A stretch of 64,000 nucleotides of DNA from Photobacterium phosphoreum. Lineage in GTDB: Bacteria > Pseudomonadota > Gammaproteobacteria > Enterobacterales > Vibrionaceae. The DNA is taken from assembly GCF_002954725.1 (NCBI RefSeq), contig NZ_MSCQ01000001.1, positions 1,007,604 through 1,071,603 of the forward strand, written 5' to 3'. The notes below the pieces were generated by a model. That model did not search any database. It saw nothing but the letters and a program-made list of their open reading frames with translations, and was not told the DNA's origin. Position numbers and translations under genes: made by a program. Below, in pieces: positions 36,668-45,897 of this stretch (positions within the stretch are counted from its first letter, which is position 1; every line of letters starts with the position of its first letter).

Positions 36668-37810
36668 ATGACAAATGAAACTTTTTTCCAAAATCTATTA
36701 TCTCATGCAGATGTCACTATTAATGGTTCTCGACCTTGGGATCTTCAAGTTCATGATGAACGGTTATATGATCGAGTCTTAAGCGACGGTTCATTAGGCT
36801 TTGGTGAAAGTTATATGGACGGCTGGTGGAGCTGTGATGCGATTGACGAAATGATTAATCGTGTATTACATGCTCGCATTGATGAAAAGCTTGATTTATC
36901 CGCTAAATTGGCTGTTGGTTTAAAAATTGGCGCATCAAAAGTAAAACACCTTTTTAATCGTCAAAGTATTGATCGAGTGACTAAGGATGTACCTTTCCAT
37001 TATGATTTAGGTAATGATTTATTTGAATCAATGCTTGATAAACGCATGACATATACGTGCGGTTATTGGAAAGATGCGGCTGATCTTGATAGTGCCCAAG
37101 AAGCAAAACTTGATTTAGTGTGTCGTAAACTGGGATTAAAGCCTGGAATGCGATTGCTCGATATTGGTTGTGGTTGGGGCAGTTTTATGAATTACGCCGC
37201 TGAGCATTATGGCGTAATTTGTGATGGCCTAACCTTATCAAAAGAACAATCTGCTCTTGGTCAGCAACGTGCTGATGATCTAAACCTTCCAGTGAAATTC
37301 ATTTTACGAGATTATCGCTTACACAAACCAGAACAGCCTTACGATCGCGTTGTGTCTATCGGTATGATGGAGCATGTTGGTCCTGAAAACTATCAAGATT
37401 ACTTCGAAGCCGCTTATCGTTACCTTGCTGAAGGTGGTATCTTTTTATTACATACCATTGGCAGTCCAAACTCTAAAACAGAAACTGACGCGTGGATTAA
37501 TAAATACATATTCCCTAACGGTGTGGTGCCATCAATGACTCAGATTGGCTCTGCGGCAGAAGATTATTTTAATATTGAAGACGTACAAAATATCGGCCCT
37601 GATTATGATAAAACATTAATGGCATGGAACGATAAATTTGAACAAAATTGGCCGCAAATCTCTGAGCAGTACGGTGAGAAGTTCTATCGTATGTGGCGTT
37701 ATTACCTATTATCATGCGCAGGTGCATTTCGATGCCGCGATTTGAATGTATGGCAATTTGGTTTAACGAAAAAGGGTGCAGAACTGCCTTTGTGTGTACG
37801 CTCGAACTAG
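36668..37810 (+). CDS. cfa: Cyclopropane-fatty-acyl-phospholipid synthase
   Basis: A 380-residue SAM-dependent enzyme that adds a methylene across the double bond of membrane-lipid acyl chains. The SAM motif LLDIGCGWGS is at 163-172, preceded by the family stretch HYDLGNDLFESMLDKRMTYT and followed by SIGMMEHVGPENYQDYF and FPNGVVPSM. Length equals E. coli Cfa (382). AAGGAAT precedes the ATG. Single-gene unit closed by a strong terminator; sigma-S control is known in E. coli but not visible here. Confidence 0.95.
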   Translation: MTNETFFQNLLSHADVTINGSRPWDLQVHDERLYDRVLSDGSLGFGESYMDGWWSCDAIDEMINRVLHARIDEKLDLSAKLAVGLKIGASKVKHLFNRQSIDRVTKDVPFHYDLGNDLFESMLDKRMTYTCGYWKDAADLDSAQEAKLDLVCRKLGLKPGMRLLDIGCGWGSFMNYAAEHYGVICDGLTLSKEQSALGQQRADDLNLPVKFILRDYRLHKPEQPYDRVVSIGMMEHVGPENYQDYFEAAYRYLAEGGIFLLHTIGSPNSKTETDAWINKYIFPNGVVPSMTQIGSAAEDYFNIEDVQNIGPDYDKTLMAWNDKFEQNWPQISEQYGEKFYRMWRYYLLSCAGAFRCRDLNVWQFGLTKKGAELPLCVRSN

Positions 37811-37835
37811 TTATAACGAATAGTGTTTATTAATG

Positions 37836-37863
37836 AAAATGCCCTCGTGATGAGGGCATTTTT
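37836..37863. terminator. Intrinsic terminator
   Basis: AAAATGCCCTC / GAGGGCATTTTT stem directly after cfa; the A-run on the other side could let it act on the minus strand as well. Confidence 0.88.
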
Positions 37864-37892
37864 GTATCTGCCATTTTGTATTAGATTATCGA

Positions 37893-39290
37893 CTATGAAT
37901 TAGTGACATTGATGGCTTGTTTCGGTTTGGACTTTTTAGGCTCTGGTGTAATAATAACTTCAATATCAACAATTTTCGAACGACTCATGATGATTTTCCA
38001 CCGTTGAATTCGTACGGTTTTATCTTCATCTGTTTCTTTGGTGATCAAGTTAATTAAGTGTCTTTTTTCTACAGATTCTTTGGTTACTTGACCGTCTTTG
38101 AGTTGATAGAGACGTTGTGAGCCTTTTTCCATTAATGTTGCAATTGCACGTAGGTCAAGAATAATTGACTCTCGAGTTTGTTCATAACCACTTAAAAATT
38201 TAGTGGGTGACATTCTAGTGGTACTTTTATAATGCAAAATGGTTTCTTCACGGTGAGACACATTATGCTTACGTGTTTTTCGAATAACTTCGGGTAAACT
38301 GTCGTAACTAATAAATTCTAACCATTCAAGCTGTTGTCCAATAACATTACCCGTATTGGCATCAAAAAATTGCTTTCGCCAACGAGCTTTGCCTTTTCTC
38401 ATCCATCGCCAGAGCATGGTTTTTAAGTCATCTTTAAAGACTTCACGTGCCGCATAAATAAATGACAGTACAACAATGAATGAGGCGGTAATATCACCCA
38501 ACATACCGCGCGCTTTTATCAGTATTAAGGTCACGAAAATCATTACAATACCGGCCGCTGCCCCTGTGACAATTTTACGGGTATTTTTACCTAATTCGAT
38601 TGTCTTTTCACTCATGGTGACAGGGTATTCAATTAATCGACGCAATAATCGCATTTTATTCGACATTCGCGTTGGATCTTGCATTGCTCTGATGGAGTTA
38701 TAATTGTTATCAGTACGGTGTTGGGCTTCTCTTTGACAGATTTCTAATAGCTGTGGCTTAATTTCATTATACTCAGACCCTCGGGGTAAATGGGCGATGA
38801 GTTGTAGAAACCGTTGTTCTGTAAACCAAGATAAATAGTTATCAATATTCTCATAATATTTAAGTAGTTTTTTATCGGTTGGAATATTTCGACGTAATCG
38901 CTTTAGAATACGAACAGCTAGCTGTGCTGCTTCTTCGATCTCTTCTTGTTTAGATTCATTGTTATCACCTAATAATTGCTGCGTTGTTTTTTCCAAGGCT
39001 AACGCATATTGATACGCATAGAGACTTAAACTTAAACGGTACTGCTCGATAGAGAGTTTGCCACGACTGGCGAGTCGACTATGTACCAACGGTAGATGGT
39101 TTATATCACTGAAATAAGTACGTTTGCCATGAATGGCATTATGATAAAACTCTTCTTCAGAGATGATATTGGCATTTAACCCAAGCTCGCCTGGGATAAA
39201 GATGTACATATCAAGTTGTCGATTAGTTGTTTCATGAATCACATGAGATATTTTGAGTTTATGCCCATCTTTTTTATCGACAGTAATCAC
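37893..39290 (-). CDS. Inner-membrane protein of unknown function
   Basis: A 465-residue protein with two adjacent membrane segments (about 240-259 and 265-282) between large cytoplasmic-looking halves. The N-terminal half is helical with an acidic stretch (ESKQEEIEEAAQ); the region just after the membrane hairpin is very basic (WRWMRKGKARWRKQF); the C-terminus is Lys/Pro rich. No family is recognised with confidence. It is a single gene. Confidence 0.7.
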   Translation of the reverse strand: MITVDKKDGHKLKISHVIHETTNRQLDMYIFIPGELGLNANIISEEEFYHNAIHGKRTYFSDINHLPLVHSRLASRGKLSIEQYRLSLSLYAYQYALALEKTTQQLLGDNNESKQEEIEEAAQLAVRILKRLRRNIPTDKKLLKYYENIDNYLSWFTEQRFLQLIAHLPRGSEYNEIKPQLLEICQREAQHRTDNNYNSIRAMQDPTRMSNKMRLLRRLIEYPVTMSEKTIELGKNTRKIVTGAAAGIVMIFVTLILIKARGMLGDITASFIVVLSFIYAAREVFKDDLKTMLWRWMRKGKARWRKQFFDANTGNVIGQQLEWLEFISYDSLPEVIRKTRKHNVSHREETILHYKSTTRMSPTKFLSGYEQTRESIILDLRAIATLMEKGSQRLYQLKDGQVTKESVEKRHLINLITKETDEDKTVRIQRWKIIMSRSKIVDIEVIITPEPKKSKPKQAINVTNS

Positions 39291-39616
39291 TTTTTATTTT
39301 ACCTCCAGAGGTTAATGCTAAATGGCATAAAGTGGTTTTCCTTGAGATTATATGAGAATAAACTTTTGTCCATTATTTATAAATCACAACTATTGATGCT
39401 AATAGGATGAAAAAACATCAAATAATCGCAGATAGGTTGGGCGAAGGGTAGCAACATCACGTATAATACCCACATCATAAGCGCAACCTGTGCATTATAG
39501 CGCATTGCCTAGTCAGCGATAGTCATTAATAATCGCGACTAATAAATTGATTGATAAAGATAGTGAACCAACTGCACTATAAGCGTGTTGTTGCCTATAT
39601 AGAGAGTACCTGATAG
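39291..39616. other. Intergenic region between divergent genes
   Basis: About 325 bases with the divergent promoters of the membrane-protein gene and the cvfB-like gene. Nothing else recognised. Confidence 0.55.
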
Positions 39617-40459
39617 ATGATTAAAATTGGACAATACAACACATTAGAAGTTATCAAACTGGTAGATTTTGGTGTGTTCCTTAATGGTGGTGATGATTTC
39701 GGTAATATCTTGTTACCAAAGAACACAGTGCCAGCAGGTACTAAGCTCGGCGACAAGCTTAAAGTTTTCATTTACTTTGACTCTGAAGATGAAGTCATTG
39801 CAACGACTGATGAACCATTAGTTGAAGTGGGTGGTTTTGCGAAACTGCGCATTGTTGGTGCAACGACTATCGGCGCATTTGCTGATTGGGGTTTACGTAA
39901 AGACTTGCTAATTCCATTTAGTGAGCAACGTCGTCGCTTAGAAGAAGGCGAAGAGGTAATGGTTCGTGTTTATACGGATCGCGCATCAGGTCGTATTGTA
40001 GGTTCAACTAAGTTTAACCGTTTCCTTGATCTTACTCCTGCTAATTATAAAGTAGGCGAAGAAGTACAAGTGATCATCGCTGAAACAACTGACTTGGGTT
40101 ATAAAGCCGTTATCAATGGTGAGCATTGGGGTTTATTCTTTAAGACAGAAGCATTCGGTAAGTTGTTTATTGGTAAGCAACTAAAAGCGTATGTTCAAGA
40201 AATTCGCCCAGACGGTAAAATTAACTTATCACTACAAAAAGTAGGTTTGGATAAGGTTGATGATTTAGCGAATAAAATTTTAACGTCGCTAGAAATCAAA
40301 GGTGGCTTTATTCCGGTTAGTGATAAATCAAGCCCTGATGAGATCTTCACTGTATTCCGTACGAGTAAAGCAACGTTTAAAAAGACGATTGGTGGCCTGT
40401 ATAAGAAAGGCTTAATTGTGATCGAGAAAGACGGTATTCGTCTTAATGACAACGATTAA
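39617..40459 (+). CDS. cvfB: CvfB/YitL-like S1-domain RNA-binding protein
   Basis: A 280-residue cytoplasmic protein of the CvfB family: several consecutive S1-like RNA-binding domains (first DFGVFLNGGDDFGNILLPK, second IGAFADWGLRKDLLIPF, third LGYKAVINGEHWGLFF) and a C-terminal winged helix (FRTSKATFKKTIGGLYKKGLI). In Gram-positive bacteria CvfB affects virulence gene expression; in Vibrionaceae its role is not defined. AGAGAGTACC lies before the ATG. A terminator follows. Confidence 0.88.
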   Translation: MIKIGQYNTLEVIKLVDFGVFLNGGDDFGNILLPKNTVPAGTKLGDKLKVFIYFDSEDEVIATTDEPLVEVGGFAKLRIVGATTIGAFADWGLRKDLLIPFSEQRRRLEEGEEVMVRVYTDRASGRIVGSTKFNRFLDLTPANYKVGEEVQVIIAETTDLGYKAVINGEHWGLFFKTEAFGKLFIGKQLKAYVQEIRPDGKINLSLQKVGLDKVDDLANKILTSLEIKGGFIPVSDKSSPDEIFTVFRTSKATFKKTIGGLYKKGLIVIEKDGIRLNDND

Positions 40460-40490
40460 TCATTACTAGTATCATCTTAGTGAAGATAAT

Positions 40491-40537
40491 AAAAAACCGA
40501 CATTCCACTAGAAATAGTTAAGGATGTCGGTTTTTTT
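40491..40537 (+). terminator. Intrinsic terminator
   Basis: AAAACCGACATT / ATGTCGGTTTTTTT stem after the cvfB-like gene. The glutaredoxin gene ends 23 bases further on, on the other strand. Confidence 0.85.
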
Positions 40538-40559
40538 ATGACTTTTGGTTGTGGCGATA

Positions 40560-40793
40560 TTAATCGTTGTCGCGCAATAGCTGTTCGAATTTGGTTATAT
40601 TCCAGCCCATAAGCACACTATCACCAATTTTTATAACAGGGACAGAACGGGCACCAGTGCGGCTTAATTCTTTTCTGCCTTGTGGGGTTGCAACATCGAC
40701 TAAACGAAAAGGGTAGCCTTTGGTCTTCATATACTGCTGAGCATCTTTACAATGCGCACAGTGTTTTTGAGTAAACAGGGTAATACGTTTCAT
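40560..40793 (-). CDS. Glutaredoxin-like protein
   Basis: A 77-residue single-domain glutaredoxin-type thiol protein: active site CAHC (C11 and C14 in KHCAHCKDAQ), cis-Pro segment ARSVPVIKIG, and a C-terminal helix. CAHC differs from the CPYC of classic Grx, so the redox partner may differ. The ATG at 40793 has GAAG seven bases before it; a GTG at 40802 in the same frame is weaker. It follows moeB on the minus strand by about 20 bases, so it is probably the last gene of a moeB-grx unit. Confidence 0.82.
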   Translation of the reverse strand: MKRITLFTQKHCAHCKDAQQYMKTKGYPFRLVDVATPQGRKELSRTGARSVPVIKIGDSVLMGWNITKFEQLLRDND

Positions 40794-40814
40794 AATAATC
40801 ACTTCGCTATTCGA

Positions 40815-41582
40815 TTAGCCGCACACAGAACAGCTTGGTTGCTTCATCAATTTCATTTCGCGCCAACTCATGCTCATAGCATCGAGCATCAATATTTTAC
40901 CCGTTAAAGGTGTGCCAATATTGGCCGCTACTTTAATTGCTTCCATTGCTTGTACCGCACCTACAATACCGACAACCGGAGACATGATACCTGCTTCAAC
41001 GCAAGTTAATGTTTGCTGACCAAAAAGAGCACTTAGGCATTGATAGCAAGGCTCACCATCACGGTAACTATAAACACTTATTTGACCTTCCATACGAATA
41101 GCAGCGCCAGAAACTAATGGTGTTTTAGTCTCAAAGCACAAACGATTTAGTTGATTACGGGTATCAACGTTATCACAGCAATCCAACACTAGGCTGTGCT
41201 GTTTAATCAGTGGTAGTAACTCTTCGTCGGTTAATCGTTTGGCGATAGTATCAACGGTTAAATAGGGATTAATGGCGGTTAATGCTTGTTTCGCTGAGTT
41301 AACTTTGAGCATGCCGACAGTCGCATCAGTGTGTAATACTTGGCGTTGTAGATTAGACACTTCGACCTTATCGTCATCAATAAGGGTGATTTTTCCGACA
41401 CCAGCGGCTGCGAGATATTGTGAAGATGCACAGCCTAAACCACCCGCACCTAAAATTAACATTGATGAGGATTTTAATGCTTCTTGGCCTTCAAAATCAA
41501 ATTGGCGCAGGATAATCTGACGGTTATAACGCAGCATTTCTTGATCTGATAATTCAGCATTGGTGGGTTGTTGTATTGTCAT
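40815..41582 (-). CDS. moeB: Molybdopterin-synthase adenylyltransferase
   Basis: A 255-residue E1-like enzyme that adenylates the C-terminus of MoaD during molybdopterin synthesis. ATP-binding loop GAGGLGCASSQYLAAAGVG at ~45-63, DDDKVEVSNLQRQ with substrate-binding residues, DCCDN, and zinc ligands in EPCYQCLSA and SCSVCG. It lies downstream of moeA in the same direction, with 121 bases between, and upstream of the glutaredoxin gene. The same moeA-moeB order with divergent folE occurs in related bacteria. Confidence 0.94.
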   Translation of the reverse strand: MTIQQPTNAELSDQEMLRYNRQIILRQFDFEGQEALKSSSMLILGAGGLGCASSQYLAAAGVGKITLIDDDKVEVSNLQRQVLHTDATVGMLKVNSAKQALTAINPYLTVDTIAKRLTDEELLPLIKQHSLVLDCCDNVDTRNQLNRLCFETKTPLVSGAAIRMEGQISVYSYRDGEPCYQCLSALFGQQTLTCVEAGIMSPVVGIVGAVQAMEAIKVAANIGTPLTGKILMLDAMSMSWREMKLMKQPSCSVCG

Positions 41583-41703
41583 AAGTGAAATTACCGTTAT
41601 TAGCTATTTATTCGAGCACACGTTATTTAAGATGACGCTCAGCGGTTAATGCATTAGCCATAGATTAAGCGACTTAATAGCTGGCTAATACATCAATCAT
41701 CAG

Positions 41704-42951
41704 TTAGTACATGGTGTGATTAAACAGTTCAATGGTAACGAATTCACCCGCTTCAACACGACCACGATCTTGCTCTAGCACCACAAAACAGTTGGCATGG
41801 TGCATCGAACTAAATGCGCCAGAACCTTGATTCCCCGTTGTGGTCACTTCACATTGACCAGCGCTATTAATGCTATAAATTCCACGTTGGAAGTCAGTGC
41901 GTCCTGGACGTTTCTTAAACATTGAGGTTGCTTGTGCTTGTAAACGTACTGGTGGTTGGTATTGGCTGTGACCTGCTAGTTTTGCCAGCATAGGTTGCAC
42001 TAATTGATATAACGTCAGCATTGCTGATACTGGGTTACCTGGAAGACCGCAGAACCACGCATTATTGATAGTACCAAAAGCAAAGGGTTTACCCGGCTTC
42101 ATGGCTATTTTCCAGAAACCAATTTCACCTTCTTGCTCCAAAATGTCTTTGGTGTAATCCGCTTCACCGACACTAACGCCACCAGAGGTAACCACAACAT
42201 CAGCTTCTGTTGATGCGGTTACAAATGCTTGACGTAGTTTTTCAGGGCAATCAGCAATAATACCAAGATCTAAAACATCACAACCAAACTTTTCTAATAA
42301 CGCTTTCATACCATAACGATTGCTATCGTAAATTTGACCCGCAGCAAGGGCTTCACCTACTGGACGTAGTTCATCACCGGTTGAGAAAAAGGCCACTTTA
42401 GGACGACGATATACTGCGAAAGATGCAATGCCTAAAGAGGCAAGTAATGGCATTTCACGCGCCGTTAAACGAGTGCCTTTTACTAATACTGTTTCACCGC
42501 AATGCACATCATCACCAATCGGACGAATGTTATCATTGGCTTTAGGCTTGACGCTAAATTGAATATTATCGCCATCAACCTGTGTTTCTTCCTGCATGAT
42601 AACGACATCAGCACCGGCGGGAATTTCGGCGCCTGTCATAATGCGTACACATTGACCAGCTTCACACGTACCCGTAAAAGGAATACCTGCAAACGATTTA
42701 CCGATCATGGTTAATGTATCGGAATGTTCAAGATCAGCAGCACGAAGGGCATAACCATCCATTGCGGAATTAGCGAAAGGTGGCACATTAATAGGAGAAA
42801 GGATATCTTCAGCAAGCACCATACCCATAGCATCAGTTAATGCTACTGTGGTGATTGTCGTTAGTGGTGAAACTTGAGTCATAATATTATCTAACGCAGT
42901 TTCAACCGTCATTAAACCTGGTACGTCGCAGCATCCCATAATCGTGTCCAT
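41704..42951 (-). CDS. moeA: Molybdopterin molybdenumtransferase
   Basis: A 415-residue enzyme inserting molybdate into adenylated molybdopterin. Visible family features are PPFANSAMDGYA, VRIMTGAEIPAGADVVIMQEE, GDELRPVGEAL, VVTSGGVSVGEADYTKD and FCGLPGNPVSAMLT. Length matches E. coli MoeA (411). It forms a moeA-moeB unit and its product is needed by molybdoenzymes such as the oxidoreductase at 20881-22968. Its promoter lies in the 296-base gap to folE. Confidence 0.94.
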   Translation of the reverse strand: MDTIMGCCDVPGLMTVETALDNIMTQVSPLTTITTVALTDAMGMVLAEDILSPINVPPFANSAMDGYALRAADLEHSDTLTMIGKSFAGIPFTGTCEAGQCVRIMTGAEIPAGADVVIMQEETQVDGDNIQFSVKPKANDNIRPIGDDVHCGETVLVKGTRLTAREMPLLASLGIASFAVYRRPKVAFFSTGDELRPVGEALAAGQIYDSNRYGMKALLEKFGCDVLDLGIIADCPEKLRQAFVTASTEADVVVTSGGVSVGEADYTKDILEQEGEIGFWKIAMKPGKPFAFGTINNAWFCGLPGNPVSAMLTLYQLVQPMLAKLAGHSQYQPPVRLQAQATSMFKKRPGRTDFQRGIYSINSAGQCEVTTTGNQGSGAFSSMHHANCFVVLEQDRGRVEAGEFVTIELFNHTMY

Positions 42952-43247
42952 TTTATTTATTAGTGATAATGAAAGTGAGCAGGTCTGAAAAATTCTCAGT
43001 TAAGATTGTTTTGTGATTGCGTTTTTTACTAAGTATTGTTCAGATCGCTAATTGGTGCGTAGTTTACCCTTTATTGACTACCGCTGTAAGGGATTGAATA
43101 TACTAAAATACACTTGAAGTGGATGACCATAAGAAATTTGGTGGTGAAATTATTCTCATTTGGAGGTATTCTGCTAAGGATTTTAGCGCTGGCAAGGTCA
43201 GAAGGGTATGTCTTTTTTATTCTACCTAGGTCAGCTGGAGGAAGAGA
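42952..43247. other. Divergent promoter region of moeA and folE
   Basis: A 296-base gap with both promoters. No operator could be recognised. Confidence 0.55.
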
Positions 43248-43901
43248 ATGACAGCATTAAGTGTATCTGCAATACAAGTACGTGACGCCTTAGCCGCCCG
43301 TGGTCTAGAAACCCCAATGACGGCTGATGTTATAAGTCGCGAAGAAAAGAAAGAAAAAATTGAATACCATATGCGTGAGATTTTATCGCTGTTAGCGTTA
43401 GATCTGACCGATGATAGCTTGGTTGAAACACCGCACCGTATTGCAAAAATGTATGTTGATGAAATTTTTTCAGGTTTGGATTACACCAATTTCCCCAAAA
43501 TCACAGTGATTGAAAATAAAATGAACTGTGATGAAATGGTGCGAGTAAAAGACATTACGTTAACCAGTACTTGTGAACACCATTTAGTTACGATTGATGG
43601 TAAAGCGACGGTTGCGTATATTCCTCGTGGAAAAATCATCGGTTTATCTAAAATTAATCGCATAGTTCGTTTCTTTTCTCAGCGTCCACAAGTGCAAGAA
43701 CGTTTAACGCAACAAATTTTAGTTGCACTACAAACGTTACTTGAAAGTGAAGATGTTGCTGTCACTATTGATGCAACGCATTATTGTGTTAAATCTCGTG
43801 GTGTAATGGATGCGACCAGTGTAACGACAACAACTGCATTAGGTGGGATTTTTAAACGTAATCCTGCTACGCGTGCCGAGTTTCTCAGCGGCATCCGTTA
43901 A
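43248..43901 (+). CDS. folE: GTP cyclohydrolase I
   Basis: A 217-residue enzyme making 7,8-dihydroneopterin triphosphate, the first step to tetrahydrofolate. The zinc site is seen in [13 protein letters not shown] (Cys and His ligands) and later [33 protein letters not shown] is the standard GCYH-I block. Length matches E. coli FolE (222). GAGGAAG precedes the ATG. It is transcribed alone from moeA's divergent promoter region and ends at a terminator. Confidence 0.95.
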   Translation: MTALSVSAIQVRDALAARGLETPMTADVISREEKKEKIEYHMREILSLLALDLTDDSLVETPHRIAKMYVDEIFSGLDYTNFPKITVIENKMNCDEMVRVKDITLTSTCEHHLVTIDGKATVAYIPRGKIIGLSKINRIVRFFSQRPQVQERLTQQILVALQTLLESEDVAVTIDATHYCVKSRGVMDATSVTTTTALGGIFKRNPATRAEFLSGIR

Positions 43902-43927
43902 TCGTCGCGATAACTGATTGTTATATA

Positions 43928-43962
43928 AATGCCAGCCAATAGATTATTGGCTGGCATTTTTT
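43928..43962 (+). terminator. Intrinsic terminator
   Basis: AAATGCCAGCCAAT / ATTGGCTGGCATTTTTT stem directly after folE. Confidence 0.9.
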
Positions 43963-43994
43963 ATTGTTTTTTATTTATGTCCTAGGGAAAATTG

Positions 43995-44939
43995 ATGGAT
44001 TTAATTAAGCTTTCGCGCATTAGTATGAAGCACCTTATTACTCTGCATGTGATGTTAGATACCTTGAGTGTCACTGATTGCGCGCAGCGGTTGTGTGTTA
44101 GTCCATCGTCAGTCAGTAAAACACTGAGTCAGCTTAGAGATACATTAAATGATGAGCTATTTTACCGCCATGGTAATCGCTTGGTGTCGACACCATTAGC
44201 CCGTCGTTTAGGTCCGACTGTGCATCAGATGATCAGTGATATGAATCAGATCATGACCCAAGAAGAGTTTGATGTTGCTCATTATGCGGGCAGTTTTTCG
44301 TTGTCGATGCGAGAAAGTACCTTTGAATTAATTGCTGCGCCATTATGTGAACAAGTATTGAAACTTGCGCCTAATATTCGGTTAGATATTTGGTCTAAAG
44401 ATAATATTGGTGTCAGTGGCTTAGCAAAAGGGGTATTGGATTTTATTATTCTGCCGCATGATCTTAGTCAGCCACCGAATATCGATAATAATTTAGTCTG
44501 GGAAACCCTGTTTACCGATGAAATGGTGTGTCTAATGTCACATCAGCACCCATTAGCAGATCAACCACTGACGATTGATAATTATTTGCAGTATGATCAT
44601 ATTGGGATTGTTGATAACGATCTTAGTGTGCCATTTTTTGAACTGCAGCTCGTACAGCAACATCGTAAGCGTAAAGTAATGGTAAATGTGGCTGATTTTG
44701 GGGTTGCGGCAACACTGTGCAAAAATACCGAGTTATTATTTACGTGCTCAAAAAAATGGGCGGAAGTTGCGGCGCAAGCACAGTCATTGATCATGAAAGA
44801 ACTGCCGTTTAATTATGGTCAAGTCGGGTACAGTTTAGTGTGGTATCAACCAAGCATGAACGATCCTGCCTTGCGGTGGTTGTATCAACAGATTACGGCA
44901 GTAGGGCAAACAATCGGTCGGTCTACATCAGTACAATAG
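43995..44939 (+). CDS. LysR-type transcriptional regulator
   Basis: A 314-residue LysR regulator with an N-terminal winged helix (SVTDCAQRLCVSPSSVSKTLSQLRDTL) and an effector domain of the NodD/LeuO-like type (GVLDFIILPHDL, EMVCLMSHQHPLADQPL). The ATG at 43995 has AGGGAA five to ten bases upstream. It lies convergent to and directly beside the yjjW-yjjI pair, so it may control them, but the gene pair's promoter is 2.5 kb away and no operator is visible. Confidence 0.85.
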   Translation: MDLIKLSRISMKHLITLHVMLDTLSVTDCAQRLCVSPSSVSKTLSQLRDTLNDELFYRHGNRLVSTPLARRLGPTVHQMISDMNQIMTQEEFDVAHYAGSFSLSMRESTFELIAAPLCEQVLKLAPNIRLDIWSKDNIGVSGLAKGVLDFIILPHDLSQPPNIDNNLVWETLFTDEMVCLMSHQHPLADQPLTIDNYLQYDHIGIVDNDLSVPFFELQLVQQHRKRKVMVNVADFGVAATLCKNTELLFTCSKKWAEVAAQAQSLIMKELPFNYGQVGYSLVWYQPSMNDPALRWLYQQITAVGQTIGRSTSVQ

Positions 44940-45006
44940 CGAAGGGATGTCGCAATAAAAGACAGTGATGATCTTTAATCACCACTGGCGATAGTTTTAG
45001 AGTCGG

Positions 45007-45879
45007 TTACACATATACACTGGGTAACACTAAGTTGGTGACACCACGTTCGGTCAGTAATGCCGCTAATACTTCAATGTCGTCTTTTTTACATGTTGCC
45101 CAGTTGAGTGACTCGCCTGTAACCCCATGATGTTGGAAAGCATTGAGCTTAATACGTATACTCTCATTCAACGTTATTAAATAAGCAGCTACATCATCGA
45201 TATATTGCTTATAGTCGGTGATCTCAGGGATCTGTAATAAGCGTACTTCGTATAATTTTTGATGCTGACTTAACCATTTAATACTGGCTAATACTCTGTC
45301 ATTATCACGACCGGTTAACCAGCGATGAGTGGTGTTATTCCATGCCTTTAAATCAATCATTGCTCCATCAAGGTAGGGGAGTACGCTTTGCCAGCCTGTG
45401 ATACTTAAGCTGCCATTACTGTCGATCATACAGCTCAGATGTTGCAAGGTTGGATCCGATTTTATAGCTTGAAATAACGCAATAATATACGGTAATTGTA
45501 ACGTTGCCTCACCGCCCGTTACCGTAATGCCATTAATAAAGAATAAATTATCTTTGATCAAGGCTAAGGTATCTGCCACGGTTAACTGCTGTGTTTTCGG
45601 TGTCGATTGCTTATTACATGCGGTTAGGCATGTATCGCACTCAGTGCAAGTCGACATGTCCCATACCACAAAAGGCTTATTGTTTTGTGTCGTAAGTTGT
45701 AGTGATTGTGTGGGGCAACTTGGCACACAATCACCACATTGATTACACATATCAATGGTTTGTGGATTATGGCAGTTTTTGCAGCGGTAATTACACCCCT
45801 GCAAAAACAGCACCATACGATTGCCCGGACCATCAACACATGAGTAGTTTAATAGTTTGCTGACTGTGGCAGAAATCAT
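45007..45879 (-). CDS. yjjW: Glycyl-radical-enzyme activase, YjjW family
   Basis: A 290-residue radical-SAM enzyme that makes the glycyl radical on YjjI. The SAM cluster motif CxxxCxxC is GCNYRCKNC; it is followed by a two-cluster ferredoxin-like insert (CNQCGDCVPSC, CTECDTCLTAC), typical of activases for this enzyme class. A GITVTGGEATLQ stretch is the SAM-binding GGE motif. It begins 18 bases after the yjjI stop, so the two are one operon. Oxygen sensitivity is expected, fitting anaerobic use. Confidence 0.88.
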   Translation of the reverse strand: MISATVSKLLNYSCVDGPGNRMVLFLQGCNYRCKNCHNPQTIDMCNQCGDCVPSCPTQSLQLTTQNNKPFVVWDMSTCTECDTCLTACNKQSTPKTQQLTVADTLALIKDNLFFINGITVTGGEATLQLPYIIALFQAIKSDPTLQHLSCMIDSNGSLSITGWQSVLPYLDGAMIDLKAWNNTTHRWLTGRDNDRVLASIKWLSQHQKLYEVRLLQIPEITDYKQYIDDVAAYLITLNESIRIKLNAFQHHGVTGESLNWATCKKDDIEVLAALLTERGVTNLVLPSVYV

Positions 45880-45897
45880 AGTATGGGTATCTTTTAT